The notes under the pieces are model-generated. The model was not told where the DNA came from and made no database searches. It was given only the letters and a program-made list of their open reading frames with translations. From Meandrina meandrites (Eukaryota; Cnidaria; Anthozoa; Scleractinia; Meandrinidae), in contig OY855903.1 in the NCBI GenBank assembly GCA_963693305.1, forward strand, positions 32,207,598 to 32,271,597: a stretch of DNA of 64,000 nt, in the 5' to 3' direction. The translations under genes and the position numbers were made by a program. Each line of letters begins with the position of its first letter. Position 1 is the first letter of the stretch. Shown here piece after piece: positions 26,191-39,358 of this stretch.

Positions 26191-29100
26191 GAGTCTAATG
26201 CGCATGCGCTTTAGACTCTATGTAGTGGAAAGAAAGCTGTTAGCAATCCCAAGGGAATGGTTCGGGATCGATAATCGTCCGGTGTAATTGTGCTTAAACA
26301 ATTGCCCACCTCATTGCGGGCTTGGTGCGGTGATCGTAATCCAATCAGGAAGCAAGGATGTTGTTAACGAGGCAACGGTCGAACGGAGCTCGAGCACGAC
26401 ACGCACTCGTGAAAGAAATTGTCATGTATGTAATTGGAATAAATGTTTTACAGTGCAAAATAATATGAATCCTCGTTTTCAAGTGTGAAGCCACTGAAAA
26501 TGTTCTCTTTCCAGCTGCATGTTTTTTGTATAATCCGTGGGAAACGCAACGTGAAATCAACATCTTTTGGTGAAAAGATTCCGGAAGTGACATTTGTGTT
26601 CATAAACAAAAAAACCTTTGAAAAATATGGAAAATTAAATAAAAAATTGTAGTCAGCAATTGATTGTTCAATCCAACTGAAGCAGGATATCATTCACAGA
26701 ATGCAACTTTCATTAAAAAGAGTTTTTTTCACCATTCAAGATTCAATCTGGAGCTTGAAAACAAGACAGTGTAATCAAATTGCATTTCGCGCGAAATTTG
26801 CATAAATATTGAAACTTGCCAAAAAGTAGTTAAGGCAGAATGAAACTCGCTTTAATAGTTACTAAATTCCGATCTGATTGTTATTTCCATGTATTGACTA
26901 TTTGGAAGCTGTTCTCAGTCATGAAAACAAAACTCTTTCATTCAACTGCTTGTAGTGTTTAATAGACGTGAAAATATTTCGCTTAATTAAATTACATTCT
27001 GCACGCAATGTTTTCTTTGCTCTCCTGTGTCGAGACGTTAAAAGGTAATTGAAATCTTTGTTGAGCAGTATCGCATAAATTGCAAAGGAATTGAAAAAAT
27101 ATATTTTGGCTTATTTTAATGTGATTTAGGACATTTAGAATACTAAATAAGCGGCTGTATTTTGTCTATTTATGGGGTGGACCATTATTTTTTTGGAAGC
27201 AGGGGGATGAAAATTTTTTCAAGACAAACAAATTTTTTTCTGTATTGTTGTCTGTGAAAACATTTTTTCCGGTGTCATCTTCCTGCAGACAATTTTTTTC
27301 ATGCCTGCAAAATATTTAGTTGGGCTTTTTTTGCTTTTGCAAACAAATTTTTCAGGATTTGCCCCCCCTCTAAATCTGTACGATCTTCCTATGGTCTACA
27401 ACGCACTAATCTTTTAACATGAATAAATATATATACTTAAGAGAACAAATATTATCGACTTCTTCTGAACCACTCTTACTACCAAACCTCTGCTACATCT
27501 CTTGCTCTGTGCCCTAAATACCGAAACTACTTCAACATATTTCAACCGCAATAACAATCAATGACGCATTAGACTCATGTACCCACTGGGTACTATTTTT
27601 CTCTCTTTTTTGTCTCAAACATTGTTTTAATTATGGATACTTGGCAAACTGAATGTTCGAACGTTGTGAACGCACGTTATACGTTTCAACTCCTTATGAG
27701 TTTCTGGTGCAATAAAAGATAAAAATCATTAAGAATAAATACGTTTTTCCAAAAGGAAAGTTTTGAGTTGAGATTTAAAAGATCTTAAATATTTTTAGGA
27801 ATGGATAAAAACAGGCAATGACTCTTGACCGTATATGGGCATCATGACAATTTGGTGAATGAAGTACAGTATATGCATGAATTGTATGCAATACTTAGCT
27901 CTTACTAACCAAGCAGGAGGTCTGTATGGGAAAATCTTGACCGAGGTCGCGAATACACACCAAATGCACGACCAAGGTCAAGAGTGCTTTTAAGTTCTGG
28001 CCTTGCAATTTCTTTGCAAATTCACCTCTAGCTGATATGTGATTTCGTGCCTGTTTACTGAACAAAAATTTGCGAGTTTTGCTGGTTCTTTTTATCTTTT
28101 TTTGCGTCAAGCTTTTTGGTGTTTTCACTTATTATTTTTTAGCAAAAACAGGTCAACGTTTTTTCATTTTCTAGATGGGAAAATCTAGCCTGTGATCAAT
28201 ATCGATTTTAGCCAATCAAATTTACAAATTTGGTAGTTCCCAGTCTTTGTGAGACATGGCTATATAATTAATGGATATAATACATCTATGGTGCAAATTG
28301 AAATGAAAATTGTGTAAACAAACTAATATGCTTTAACAGACTTTAATTGAGATCCTTACAAACCAAAGCAAACTTGCACAAACATTAATTGTTAAGAACA
28401 CGGTGCAACAATGAAAACAGTAAGCCGGGCGTCAAGTACAAAAAGCTAAAATGCTTGTGAACAATTATTCACAATCTCATTTGTTGAGTACTAGCACTGT
28501 GTCTTAAATACAACCATACATTATGTAATGTAGCTGGTGAACAAATTTGGGTAGAAATGATATTTTTGAAATTAACATTTGACCCAATGTTTTGTAGTAG
28601 CGCAGCTACATAACAATTGAAATAGAAGGTGAATGTAAACGGTGTTACTTCATGATTTGTGGAGGCACTTTGACTTCTGCTTCAAAACTTTTTGAGCCAT
28701 TTGAAAAATTTGGAGTCAAAGTAGATGCTGCAACCACTTGCACCATTTTGACAAAGGCAAGCTGATGAAAGTTTTATTTCTGTGTAATTGTGGCAAATTA
28801 GTACAAAAAGTGGCTTCTTGACAAATTTTGAGAACCTTTTAAAATTGTGTAGGTTTGAGTGCAATCCATCTGAAACAGCTCTAACCATATGCAAAATGTT
28901 TGTGATGTTCAGCTCCCTTTGGGCTGGTGATTCATTTCAACCTGTTTTACTGTCCTGACAATGCATAATCTCTACAGTGACCAGCATATCCTCATCATTA
29001 TCATCATCATCATCATCACGATCATCAATCTATGTTTAAATATAAAAGCCACGTTAACAACAGAAGTGGTCTTCCTAAAAATCATATTCTTGGTTTGCAT

Positions 29101-30600
29101 GTCATGTCATAAAGTTGTAAACTCAAAGCTGCGAGGTCCTCTAAATTTATATCTACACTAGGTTGAAGATGACCTGGAAAAAACCTTCTTGCAAGTTTTC
29201 GGTCTTGTTTATTAAGAGTGTAAGGTAGGGCTGGGTGTTTTCTCTGTTGATAGTTGTAGCCTTGAGAACATTGTGAATTTGGAACAAATTTGATCACTAG
29301 ATTAAAAGTGTGCCCATTTATCATGAAACATGTACTTGCTATACTATGTGCTCTTTGACATTGTTGCGATACATTTATGTTGTATTTCACACTTTGCTTT
29401 CTCTCGTTGTTTGCTCTCATGCAGCATAAAGTAAACGGTTTAAATAATTAGGCTTCTTGAAGCTTTAAAGTTTAAGGAATTATGTTACATACAAGGTCAA
29501 CCAGATAAGATAGTCAACCAATAGGGAAATTTGAAAACTCATGTTTAGTTCTATAATTTCAGGGGAAATGACTGATAACAACAGCCGAAATAAAAACCTT
29601 TTGCATTCAGTGTTGACAATTAATATTGACTTGCAGATAATGAATGACGATGAATTTTTGACCATATATGGCATCATGACAATTTGGTGAATTATGTATA
29701 TGCATGTATTGTATTAATACATGCATATAATACATCTTCACTGGTATCTGTACAGCCTGTATAAACTAGTATTTTATAATTTTACATTCTCATTGCCAGG
29801 TCATTTGAAGGGATTCTGCTCTTCAGTGACATCTTTGTTATGTGAAGTGAGCCAGTCATTCACCTTCCCAAAGGTTGCATTGAATTCGAAAAAGGAAATT
29901 CCAGATGCTGCCAACACAATAGCAGGCAGAAGTGAAGCACAGAACATACATATGAGATACGTATGTATCACTAGTCACTAACCACTGTTTCTGGAAATTC
30001 AAACAATCAGGGTTTCCTGTGGGGAGCCTGCTTGCAGGCGAGGAAATTAGCGAGTACAAAATCATGGATCACTCTCCCAGCGATTCACTTGTAGAGTAAG
30101 CGTCACATGTAGCACAATTCCTTAAATCTTCCTTATTTATAGTTTCTATTCCATACGCAATGGCATATAACTACGGTTCTGTTTGAGAACATCCTGGCTT
30201 TATGTCACAGCAAATTTTGCTGAGGTTCATGGCTATCCTGAGCAAGCATGTTAAACAAACTGTTGAGGTGAACGCGGTTAAGCAAATGATTGATGCTTTG
30301 CATCATGTTGTTCGTAGGAGTCGTTAACTGCGTTCAGATTCCTTTGATAGTGCTATGTGTTGATACAAAAGTACAGCAAGATGATTATTTGAAATATCTT
30401 CCACTATGCTGTGATTTCTGTTTTTTTCAATCTCAAGCTAAATTTGTTCACCTTCAACAATTCTCTGGTCTACTATATATTGTTAATTTCAAGCTCGCCC
30501 TCCTGTTCCACGTCATAGTCTTGAAAGAATGGGCTACTGTATCTTGATTGCCAAAATATTAGTTTCTAAATTCAGGGTGCCACTTATCTGCCGGGGCAGT
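26191..30600. other. No gene seen
   Basis: AT-rich. It holds a T-rich stretch at 27180-27370, an ATC microsatellite at about 28990-29020, and a short palindrome at 29694-29735 centred on ATTAAT. Phrases near 7840, 27820 and 29660 ('catatatggcatcatgacaa' type) are related to one another, suggesting another low-copy repeat. Short open frames are unconvincing. Confidence 0.4.
28990..29020. repeat. ATC microsatellite
   Basis: Run of ATC trinucleotides with one interruption. Confidence 0.85.
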
Positions 30601-30614
30601 TTATTTGCAGGTGT

Positions 30615-30872
30615 TTACTATAACTGCGACACTACGGACCACGGTGGCAGGAGAAATTAAATATTTATCTCACTAGTTATGAAAATTGAAACTAACTGTG
30701 ACAACACGGCCTGTGGTGGCAAAATGACTTAAATTTTTTATCTCATCATTTAAGAAATTCAAACTAACTGTGACACCACGGACCAGAGTCACAAGAGAAA
30801 TTAAATGTACATCTCATTATTTAAGAAATTCAAACTAACTGTGACACCACAGACCAGGGTGGCAGGAAGTGA
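30615..30872. repeat. Minisatellite, about 72-bp unit
   Basis: About 3.5 tandem units, each starting with CTAACTGTGACACCACGGACC or a close variant (30620, about 30692, 30765 and 30835) and ending in AGAAATTCAAA. The last unit is truncated. Confidence 0.85.
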
Positions 30873-31134
30873 ACCTTGCACTTTTAGAATGGACCGCTAT
30901 TGTAAAATTGCTCCAGATTTTCTAAGTTCAGTTAAATTTCGGCCATGCCGTTCTCAAATTTGTTGCTGCCTAATTTCCCCTTCATTATCCTGTTTGAATT
31001 CAAGAACATGCATCTCATTCTTGAAAACATGGTATTCCTTAAAGGTTCTTTTCAGTATCTCTGGAATTTGAATCTGTCTACAAGCTTTGGCTGCAGTGAC
31101 CATGTTTTTTTCATTGGCTCAACTCTTCATAAAA

Positions 31135-31226
31135 CATAGGCACGCTAAGCGTGCAGGAGTTATTTTTTCAATTGATTGGGTGGCTTGGGGTAGAACTGGG
31201 TATTAGTCCTGTTGGGATGGTTTATT
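31135..31226 (+). mobile_element. Solo left end of the hairpin-ended transposon
   Basis: Starts with CATAGGCACGCTAAGCGTGC and continues with the GGAGTTATTTTTTCAATTG and GATTGGGTGGCTTGG segment seen at 11827 and, inverted, at 22190 and 32627. It directly abuts the hairpin border of copy B, so the two may form one composite element with inverted CATAGGC ends. Confidence 0.65.
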
Positions 31227-32627
31227 GAGTTATTTTTTCAAAAAAATAACTCTTAGTCGGCGCGATGGACCGTGTAGTCAGTCAGTCAGTCAGTCAGTCA
31301 GTGGAGTATGTTTGTATCTCACACCAATCAGGTTTGAGGTACTATCAGAACCAATGAAATTGCAGTTTATAAAGGGGAAGTAATCTGACACTTGTAAGGA
31401 AGCGATTTCATTCGAAGATTTTCAATTTGTAGGAGGCAGAATTGGTGAGTTGTGAATTAATCCTGGATTTGAAACGCTCACCTGCTTACAACGCACACGC
31501 CGCCAGCAAAAGACCCAACACTAAATAGTTATTCAAGCGTTCCTTTAGGACGGGTTAGTTTCGCTGACCGTAGAAGAAATTGTATAAAGCATTTGCATAA
31601 AGCAGATTTGAGGAATAATGTTCTCATTGTGATGTTAATACTGTGTCATAAAAATGGCAAGGAATCTTCTTCAGAGTGTGTTGTGGCCTCTTGTTTTAAG
31701 AGTTCGTGACAAGGAAACTTCTTAAATTTAATACTGCTTGAGACTCCGTGTTGCCAACTGAAAACCGCAATTAATTTAATTAGTCTCTTTAGCTTCTTGC
31801 TCCGGCGATTAGCTGACTCTCGGGCAAGTAGCGTTTATGTTTATACCTTAAACACACCACGTTTAGACATTTAATTAACGGGATGGGTATTGACTTTAAA
31901 ATGGTTTTGCTTTTAAAATTAACTACGATCGATAGCGGCAACAGGCTAGAATAAGAGCATGTCATTCCGTGACAGTTTGATAACTAAAATTAATTAGTTC
32001 TTGTTCCTGTCTGTTGAATGAAAACACTAATGACAGAAAACAAATACTCCAGGTTTAGTACACCTTCAAAGCTTTCCTAAAAATATAGCTTTTGATTTGA
32101 TTCGTTTATTACTTCGTTTGTTACTTTTCGATTACTCAATGGAGACATGGTGTTTTCAAGAAAAACAAGAGTGTCATGTTACACAAGTGAGATAAACAAA
32201 AGTGTCATGTTACATGCGTTTTAAAAAAACAAAGGTATCATTTTACAGTGTTTGACAAAAACACAAAAGTATCCTGTAACAAACAAAAGTATCGCGTTAC
32301 GGTTGTAAAAAAGCTAGCAACAAAATAAGCGCTAACAGAATAAGCCATTTCGTGACATTTTGACAATTAAATTAGTTCTCGTTTTTCTAAATGATAAAAA
32401 TTTACTATTGAACGAAACAGTTTTGACGTAACAAATTGCACATAAAAATTATTTTGTCTGCAACATTTTTTTTTCAAAAAATGCCCCTTAGTCGTAGCAA
32501 GGAGTTATGTAGTTAGTGATGCACCATGCACAAATAGCTCAACCATTCCAACAGGACTAACACCCAGTACACACCAAGCAACCCAATCAATTGAAAAAAT
32601 AACTCATGCACGCTTAGCGTGCCTATG
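31227..32627 (-). mobile_element. Hairpin-ended non-autonomous transposon, copy B
   Basis: Reverse-oriented relative of copy A. The left border is the hairpin GAGTTATTTTTT..AAAAAATAACTC (31227-31252) followed by TTAGTCGGCGCGATGG. The right border is GCACGCTTAGCGTGCCTATG, ending at 32627. A GTCA tetranucleotide run at 31275-31302 is present only here. The interior follows copy A closely over about 1.1 kb. It encodes no transposase. Confidence 0.75.
31275..31302. repeat. GTCA microsatellite
   Basis: Seven tandem GTCA units just inside the hairpin border of transposon copy B. Confidence 0.9.
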
Positions 32628-32632
32628 TTTTC

Positions 32633-34031
32633 ATGGGTTGAGCTATTTGTGCATGGTTCATGTGCATGGTCCAAGAGCTACTTTTGGAAAAATAACTCAA
32701 AAACAATTTAAAAAGAAATTGTGCAAATGTTCTAAAATTAGGCTGCTTTCCCTTGTAAATATGACTGTGGTGTGCAACCGATCGATCGAACCATACTGTT
32801 GAAGACAAAAAATACGTCAGTAATTTCTTCAAACATAAACAGAAAAAAAATATGTGGTAGTCACTTTTAAGGTTACCTTGATGTTTAACTATCCATCCCC
32901 TTTCATTCCAAGCCGAAAAAAAACTGCTAAGTACATCAAAACATGGATTGAAAACTGTTGACAACATTTACCGTAAACATGATCACAAAATCGCAAACAC
33001 GCTCACTAAGAAAGCCAAATTGACCCTTCTGAAATGGCTCCATTATTTTCATCATCAATATAAAACAGAAACCTTTCTGCAAGCAAGGACGACTTTCTTT
33101 CGATGAACGCGAGAAACAAACAACTCTAGTCACCAGTGCATTTCGGCCAAATCACGTGACGATTTTACTTGGACTGGTACAATATGTAATTTCGCAACCA
33201 GAAGCAGAAACGTGCCCTAACTTGTAAGCGTAACATGATCAGTACCGATATTCCCACGGCCGTGCTAAAAATAGCTGTCGATGAAGTTGTGTGACACGCT
33301 TGACTGCACATCCAAAAAGCTAGTTTTCTTTTCAGCCGTTGTTTTTTGCGTGACGAGCCCAAACAATGGCTGTAAAGGAGACTACCAAAAAGCTGGCTGT
33401 CTTTTTTTTTCTTTTGCCTATGAGTAAACGTACATGTAACTGCAACCGCTTTGGGTTGGGAATATTAAATACACTAAAAAGGTATTGCGTCAGCCATGGA
33501 ATGTGCTGACGTTGCAGCTTTCACTTTCGGTACGTGACAAACAAGATTGTGTTTACTTTGCATGTTTATTTCGCCAGAAGCGACGGTCGTTAATTTGTTT
33601 TCAATTTTGCGACTATTTCTTGTCGGTTTAGCCAGTTGAAGTGAATATTTTGGCTGTTTCATCGAGGCGAGTTCAGAGATCTGAAGAAAACAAATTTGGC
33701 CGACGTAAACACTTGCAAGCATTACGTCATTGGTACGGAAATAACCGCATTGCACCGCCGTACTACTAAAGATAGCCATCAACAATCGGATGCGAAGCTT
33801 GAAATGCGAGACTCGCACAATGACTACTATACCTTCCTGCGGCCCTGAAAACGATTCATATATACAAGCCACAATTTGATTGGTCCTTGATAGAATCCCA
33901 AATCTGATTGGTGTGAAATACATACATGAATGATCCACCCAACCAACATCCAACATCCAACATCCACCCACTTAATAGCCAAATACGTCTTCACGCCGAC
34001 TAAGAGTTATTTTTTTTCAAAAAAATAACTC
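32633..34031 (+). mobile_element. Hairpin-ended transposon relative D1 (deletion form)
   Basis: Reverse-complement relative of 19851-22130, missing about 0.8 kb of the middle. It ends at the hairpin at 34006-34031 and begins without the CATAGGC end, directly next to copy B. Frames here (for example 33474-33971) are the same unconvincing frames as in the other copies. Confidence 0.65.
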
Positions 34032-34518
34032 AAATATTCCTTTGTACTTACGTTTTCAGCCTTCTGCCATAAAGACGCTGTAGAAAAAAACACTAACCCT
34101 TACGAACATTACACAGAGCAAAACAAACTATCAAACCATCAAACAACCGTGTGTTCTTGAAATAAGGTTGACAAGTCACAATTTTTGTGAAAGCGTGAAA
34201 GCGCACGATCGGGCCATTCTGAGAAAACCGCACAATGGCAACAATATAATAAAACAAAGACTACAAAGACAATGTAGTGCTCATTAGTCAGCTTAAAGTC
34301 GTCCTGGAAAGGGGCTTCATATAATAATCTCTCATGAATAATATCATGAAATAAGTCAGATAAATACCTGGAACGTCGGTATTTATCCATATGTATATGG
34401 CTTAATACAATAAAATCCTAGTCCATACTTTCGGCAGCTTGTTTTGAATGCATATATTGGCTTTTTGGTCGGTGCATCAAAAACGGAAAAAACAACCTGT
34501 TTATTATAAATTTTTACA
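34032..34518. other. No gene seen
   Basis: Spacer between two transposon relatives. Nothing recognisable. Confidence 0.4.
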
Positions 34519-36496
34519 ATATGGTTTCTGAAATGGCTCCATCATTTTCATCATCAATATAAAACAGAAACCTTTCTGCAAGCAAGGGCGAGTTTCTTTC
34601 GACGAACGCGAGAAACAAACAACTCTAGTCACCAGTGCATTTCGGCCAAACCACGTGACGATTTTACTTGCACTGGTACAGAAACGTGCCCTAACTTGTA
34701 AGCGTAACATCATCAGTACCGATATTCCCACGGCCGTGCTAAAAATAGCTGTCGATGAAGTTGTGTGACACGCTTGACTGCACATCCAAAAAGCTAGTTT
34801 TCTTTTCAGCCGTTGTTTTTTGCGTGACGAGCCCAAACAATGGCTGCAAAGGGGACTACTAAAAAGCTGGCTGTCTTTTTTTTTCTTTTGCCTATGAGTA
34901 AACGTAACTGCAACCGCTTTGCATTGGGAATATTAAATACACTAAAAAGGTATTGCTCCAGCCATGGAATGCGCTGAGGTTGCAGCTTCGCTTTCGGTAC
35001 GTGACAAACAAGATTATGTTTACTTTGCATGTTTATTTCGTCAGAAGCAACGGTCGTTAATTTGTTTGCAATTTTGCGACTATTTCTTGTCGGTTTAGCC
35101 AGTTGAAGTGAATCTTTTGGCTGTTTCATCGAGGCGAGTTCAGAGCTCTGAAGAAAATAAATATTGCAGACGTAAACACTTGCAAGCATTACGTCATTGG
35201 TATGGAAATAACCGCATTGCACCGCCGTTCTACATTCGGATGCAAAGCTTGAAATGCGAGACTCGCACAACGACTACTATACCTTCCTATGGCCCTCACT
35301 CGTGGCACAAATGATGATTTTGTCTTGCTGTGCTATGCAACCACGTTGTCAAAACACCTAATTTAATATTTGCCAAGCAGACAAAACGTGCCCTTGTAAC
35401 ATCATCACGTCATGAGCTTTTCAAACGTTCGTACAATAAATAACTCATGACCGCCCATGTGAAGTCCTACTATTCCTAAGCAGGAAACGTCGAACCGTCT
35501 CCGGCCACATTCCAACCTCACGAAAATACCTATTATTTGGCAACTCTTGAACCCAAATAAACCCACATGCCTCAACCTATTACAAATACGTTATTCTTTG
35601 GGGGAAAACCTTGAGAGGTTTATGGTCGCTCGTGTTATTACTTAGCCAAAGCTCCTACTAATGCTATACTTTTAACCGAGAGAAAACAGTTTAAACACCG
35701 CGCGGTTAGAATCTCGAAGATTTCTCGTTTAATTTCTTTAACACTCGCCCTTACAAACAACCCACAGTGCGTCAGTTTGTTCTCATTTGGGGACCAAAAC
35801 AAAACGTTGAGCAAAGACACAACACTGACATAAAAAATGGAAGGCACAACATTTAATTTATTCTCAACACACATATTTATTCTACTCAAAAACATCATAA
35901 ATTGTAAATGAAGTGGTCAACAAATACTATACTCATATTCTGTCATCAACTGAACTAGTTAATTCCGTAAACCAAGAGAATCACCTTCACCACCATCAAA
36001 TTTCCAAACACTTTTCGGTTTCAGAACCCACACACAATGTTCTCACCCAAAGCTACATAAAAATCAAGAACTGGAAAAGAAACTTCAGACCGACATGGCC
36101 CAATAAGGTCGAATGTATAGCAAAACAAAAATGGCCGTACCTTGAACCCAAAACAAATATTCATAAAAACAATCCATATTGCTGGCTTGCAACTGACGTC
36201 ATGGCAGCCATGCTGGGGGACAACAACAAAGCGTTTTCCTCCGCTGGGAACTAAACTTTTTTATCATGCAAATTCTGCGAAAAAGTTTTTTATTGTTTTG
36301 ACCACCAACATGGCCGCCTTGTCACGTGGTTGCAAGCGATCAATATGCAAGCTGCCATTTGATTGGACCTTGATAGAATCCCAAATCTGATTGGTGTGAA
36401 ATACATACATGAATGATCCACCGAACCATCCATCCACTTAATAGCCAAATACGTCTTCATGCCGACTAAGAGTTATTTTTTTGAAAAAAATAACTC
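34519..36496 (+). mobile_element. Hairpin-ended transposon relative D2
   Basis: Reverse-complement relative of 19851 to about 21700, ending in the hairpin at 36470-36496. The start is truncated. A segment near 36180-36330, not seen in copy C, holds a perfect TGACGTCA (36194-36201) and two ATGGC-containing stretches. Diverged from D1 in the shared part, so D1 and D2 are separate copies. Confidence 0.6.
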
Positions 36497-36499
36497 AAA

Positions 36500-36581
36500 A
36501 AGTAAGCCTGTTATTTTTAGGCACCTCAGGGATATGTGATTTATTCACGTTGGGTTGCACCCTCGGTAAATAAATCACATT

Positions 36582-36612
<31 letters not shown>
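36500..36612. mobile_element. Small hairpin element (MITE-like)
   Basis: Terminal inverted repeats AAGTAAGCCTGTTATTTTTA (36500-36519) and its imperfect complement ending at 36612, with inner complementary phrases around TGATTTATT and AATAAATCA. Total about 113 bp, non-coding. Confidence 0.6.
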
Positions 36613-36613
<1 letters not shown>

Positions 36614-37940
36614 AAATGCATGATTTCTAGATTGTGAATTAGATTATGTTCTTTTTTAAATTAAAATGTGTCATCCTCGGCTGTCCTCCCTGTTACCATC
36701 GCAACATTGATATCAGCCCATTTTGCTAAGATTAACTTCTTTTGTTCAGCTTGTATCTGTTCATATTTTTGGTATTGTACTCAATTCTACAAACCATCTA
36801 TAAATCTCATATATTCACTACAAAAATTTAAATCTTCACACACAGTTTGTCCAGATTTCCTGTGTTGCGAGCACATGAAAAAATACACGAGGGATGCTGT
36901 TATTCTAGGAAGAGAAAAAATAATCATCAAACTTATTTGGAATAAAGTTTAGGTCAAGAATAATTAAGTCAATCTCTCTCCAGTCTAGATATCAATTTGT
37001 GGATCGTGGCAATAATGTTAGTGTAATCAGTCTGTAGTGATGGACAAGGCAACTTCGTTGCTCTTTGCCCGGCAACAATGAGTGAAGGTGGTGCCTTCAT
37101 GAAACCCCTGCCTTTTAGAGCAGCTAATACGTGGCAAGGTCTGAGGCGAGATCTTTAAATTTGCCACGGGGGACCGGGAACCCTCCTTCTTTTCAATAAC
37201 TATTTGTGTGTTCCATATTGAACAACATTAAAGTAATGTAATATCATCCACACTTCCTTACCATCATCATTTTTATGGCAAAATATAATGTGTTGTTATT
37301 TGCCTTTTTCAGGATTAAAACCAGTCGTAGAGTTTGCACAAAGTTACAGACACAGACATAAATGGACAAGCAGATTGTTAATTAATTTCTTCATTTAATG
37401 TAAGGACACAGGACGTGTCTAATGATAACATCTTTGGATGACTGTGGAATATCCCACGAGTCACTTGTATTCTCTCCATATACACACAATCTTTAGGCAA
37501 AAGAAGAAAATACAGGTGAGAAGTGGGATGTTCCATGGCGTGCTACACAAGTGTCGCAAAACTGTTTTATGCCATGCAATTGAAAATATGCTCACTAAAT
37601 TTTGACGGGAAAAAATTGCAGCATACGATGGGAAGGTTAAGTTTAATACAGTCAAATATACGACAGCTTTTGTGTATTCTGATTAGCTGTATTTTCTGTG
37701 GCATGGTATATAAAACCGTGTAGCATACATGATGCAGGGAGATAAGGCAGATGTTGATAAGCTGACCAAAAACCTGTCATGGTGGGGGTTTAGGTATTTT
37801 CCACAACAACACGTTACTTTCCTTTGAGATTTCCCTTAACCTGAGGGCACACACACAAACAGACATTTCCTATGAAGAAAGGGTTGATAGGCTCACAGAT
37901 CGATTGATCTGGTCAAGGAAACAGTCAACAAAAAAGTAAA
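36613..37940. other. No gene seen
   Basis: No supported gene. Frames at 36668-36952 and 37461-37723 have no recognisable features. Confidence 0.4.
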
Positions 37941-37944
37941 AAAG

Positions 37945-38270
37945 TCCACTTTTCGTTCTCGATTTTTTTCTGACTTTTCCTTGTGTTATTTCTCTAATTT
38001 TACCGACTTTTTTGCAATCTCCTTTCTAACTTGTTTTCCGACTTTCCAACTTTTCGCGAAGGTTTTCTCCACTATTATCCAACCTTTTTCCCGCGTTTTT
38101 TGTTGGATTTTATCCGAATTTTTGCCATTTTCACAACCTTTTATCGACCATTGTCTGACCTTTTCGCACGCTTATTTCTCGATTTTTCCCATTTGTTCTG
38201 ACTTTTTCTCGACTATATTTCTGACTTTTATCTCGATTGTTTTTCTTGAATGCTTAAATTATTGTTTTTG
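37945..38270. repeat. Pyrimidine-rich, strand-asymmetric tract
   Basis: About 320 bp in which the plus strand is strongly T and C rich, with degenerate recurrences of CTGACTTTT and CGACTTTTT. The long frame through it (37981-38289) gives a low-complexity Phe/Ser/Leu string and is not supported as a gene. It lies directly outside the left end of the Polinton-like element. Confidence 0.6.
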
Positions 38271-38285
38271 TTTTAAAACTAAACT

Positions 38286-39358
38286 TTAAGAGGCAGTCGC
38301 CATAATTCCGGTCTGCTGAATTTTGGATCGAGAACACAATTTCCTTTAAAGTTTGCCAACGGGTCTATCTTGATTCAAAAGTAAATTAAATCACCTTAGT
38401 TTCTGCAAATATCGCAAAATAATTTTTTTATGAATTTTTTTCGATTTGACCACGACTGGCCTAGTTTTAGCAATGGCGACAAGTAAAAATTGGAAAATTG
38501 TCGAGGTCACCACTTCAAAATAGTCAAATTTCAGGAATTGTTTTAGCTTTCCTGGATTAAATTGGTCTTTTATTTGTACAAAGCACACGATTTCGGTTCG
38601 TTTAAAAGAAACTTACAAAACGAAATAATTTTTTGTTTGCAGCCTACTTCGCCATAAACGCCAACGGCTCAAAAATGCACATTTTCAACCTGCCATTGCG
38701 CATAAGTCCAACTACTTCCGCGTAATATTTGTATCCATACCAACTAAAAAGAAGTCAAAGAGCTTGGAAATGTAAAAATATGTTGTGGTTTAAGCGAACT
38801 TTTAGCGCAGCCAGGCAGCAACTTTGCTGTTGTTGCGAACATGTTTATTTACACTGACACAGGAAAGTCGCTCACGCGAAACGAATTCAGCATGAATAAC
38901 ACTATATTTTGAAAACGTCCTAGCTTAACAAAACTTTTAAATAACAGCTGACACAACAAAACATCATTTAAGACCCGAAAACCTCAACACCAAGTCAAAA
39001 ATATATATACTGTCGCCTACCTGCAAGACAACTGCACAAGATCAAGTCCGCCACGTAATTAGATTTCGCATTCCTTTCTGATTTTCGTCAACCATAGTAT
39101 CCGCAGAAAGTTTCAAATGGAAAACATAAAACACTTTGCACATACATCAGTATTGTACCACATGATTTTGATAATCAAAACAAATGAAGGAAAGTAGCGC
39201 GCAACACATTCGAAGAAATTAACCGAACACAATTGATCGGCCTGAACTTGAAAGTTGCGTCACGCAATCTAATCTAGCCACGTTATGAGCCAACTGAAGA
39301 ATTATTCGCCAAGAATTGACTGTATAAAAATATTGGTTGTAAATATTTTTTCACTGAT
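38286..39358. repeat. Left outer arm of the terminal inverted repeat
   Basis: Diverged reverse complement of 59058-60133. Examples: GAGGCAGTCGCCATAATTCC at 38290 against its complement at 60107-60126, and AACTGAAGAA near 39294 against TTCTTCAGTT near 59115. A diverged direct repeat of part of the arm (38875-39000) recurs at 39415-39560, beyond the end of the matching region. Confidence 0.85.

Noticed and set aside
37981..38289. 102-residue frame rich in Phe and Ser
   Set aside because: It follows from the pyrimidine-rich composition; stop codons are rare in such sequence by chance.
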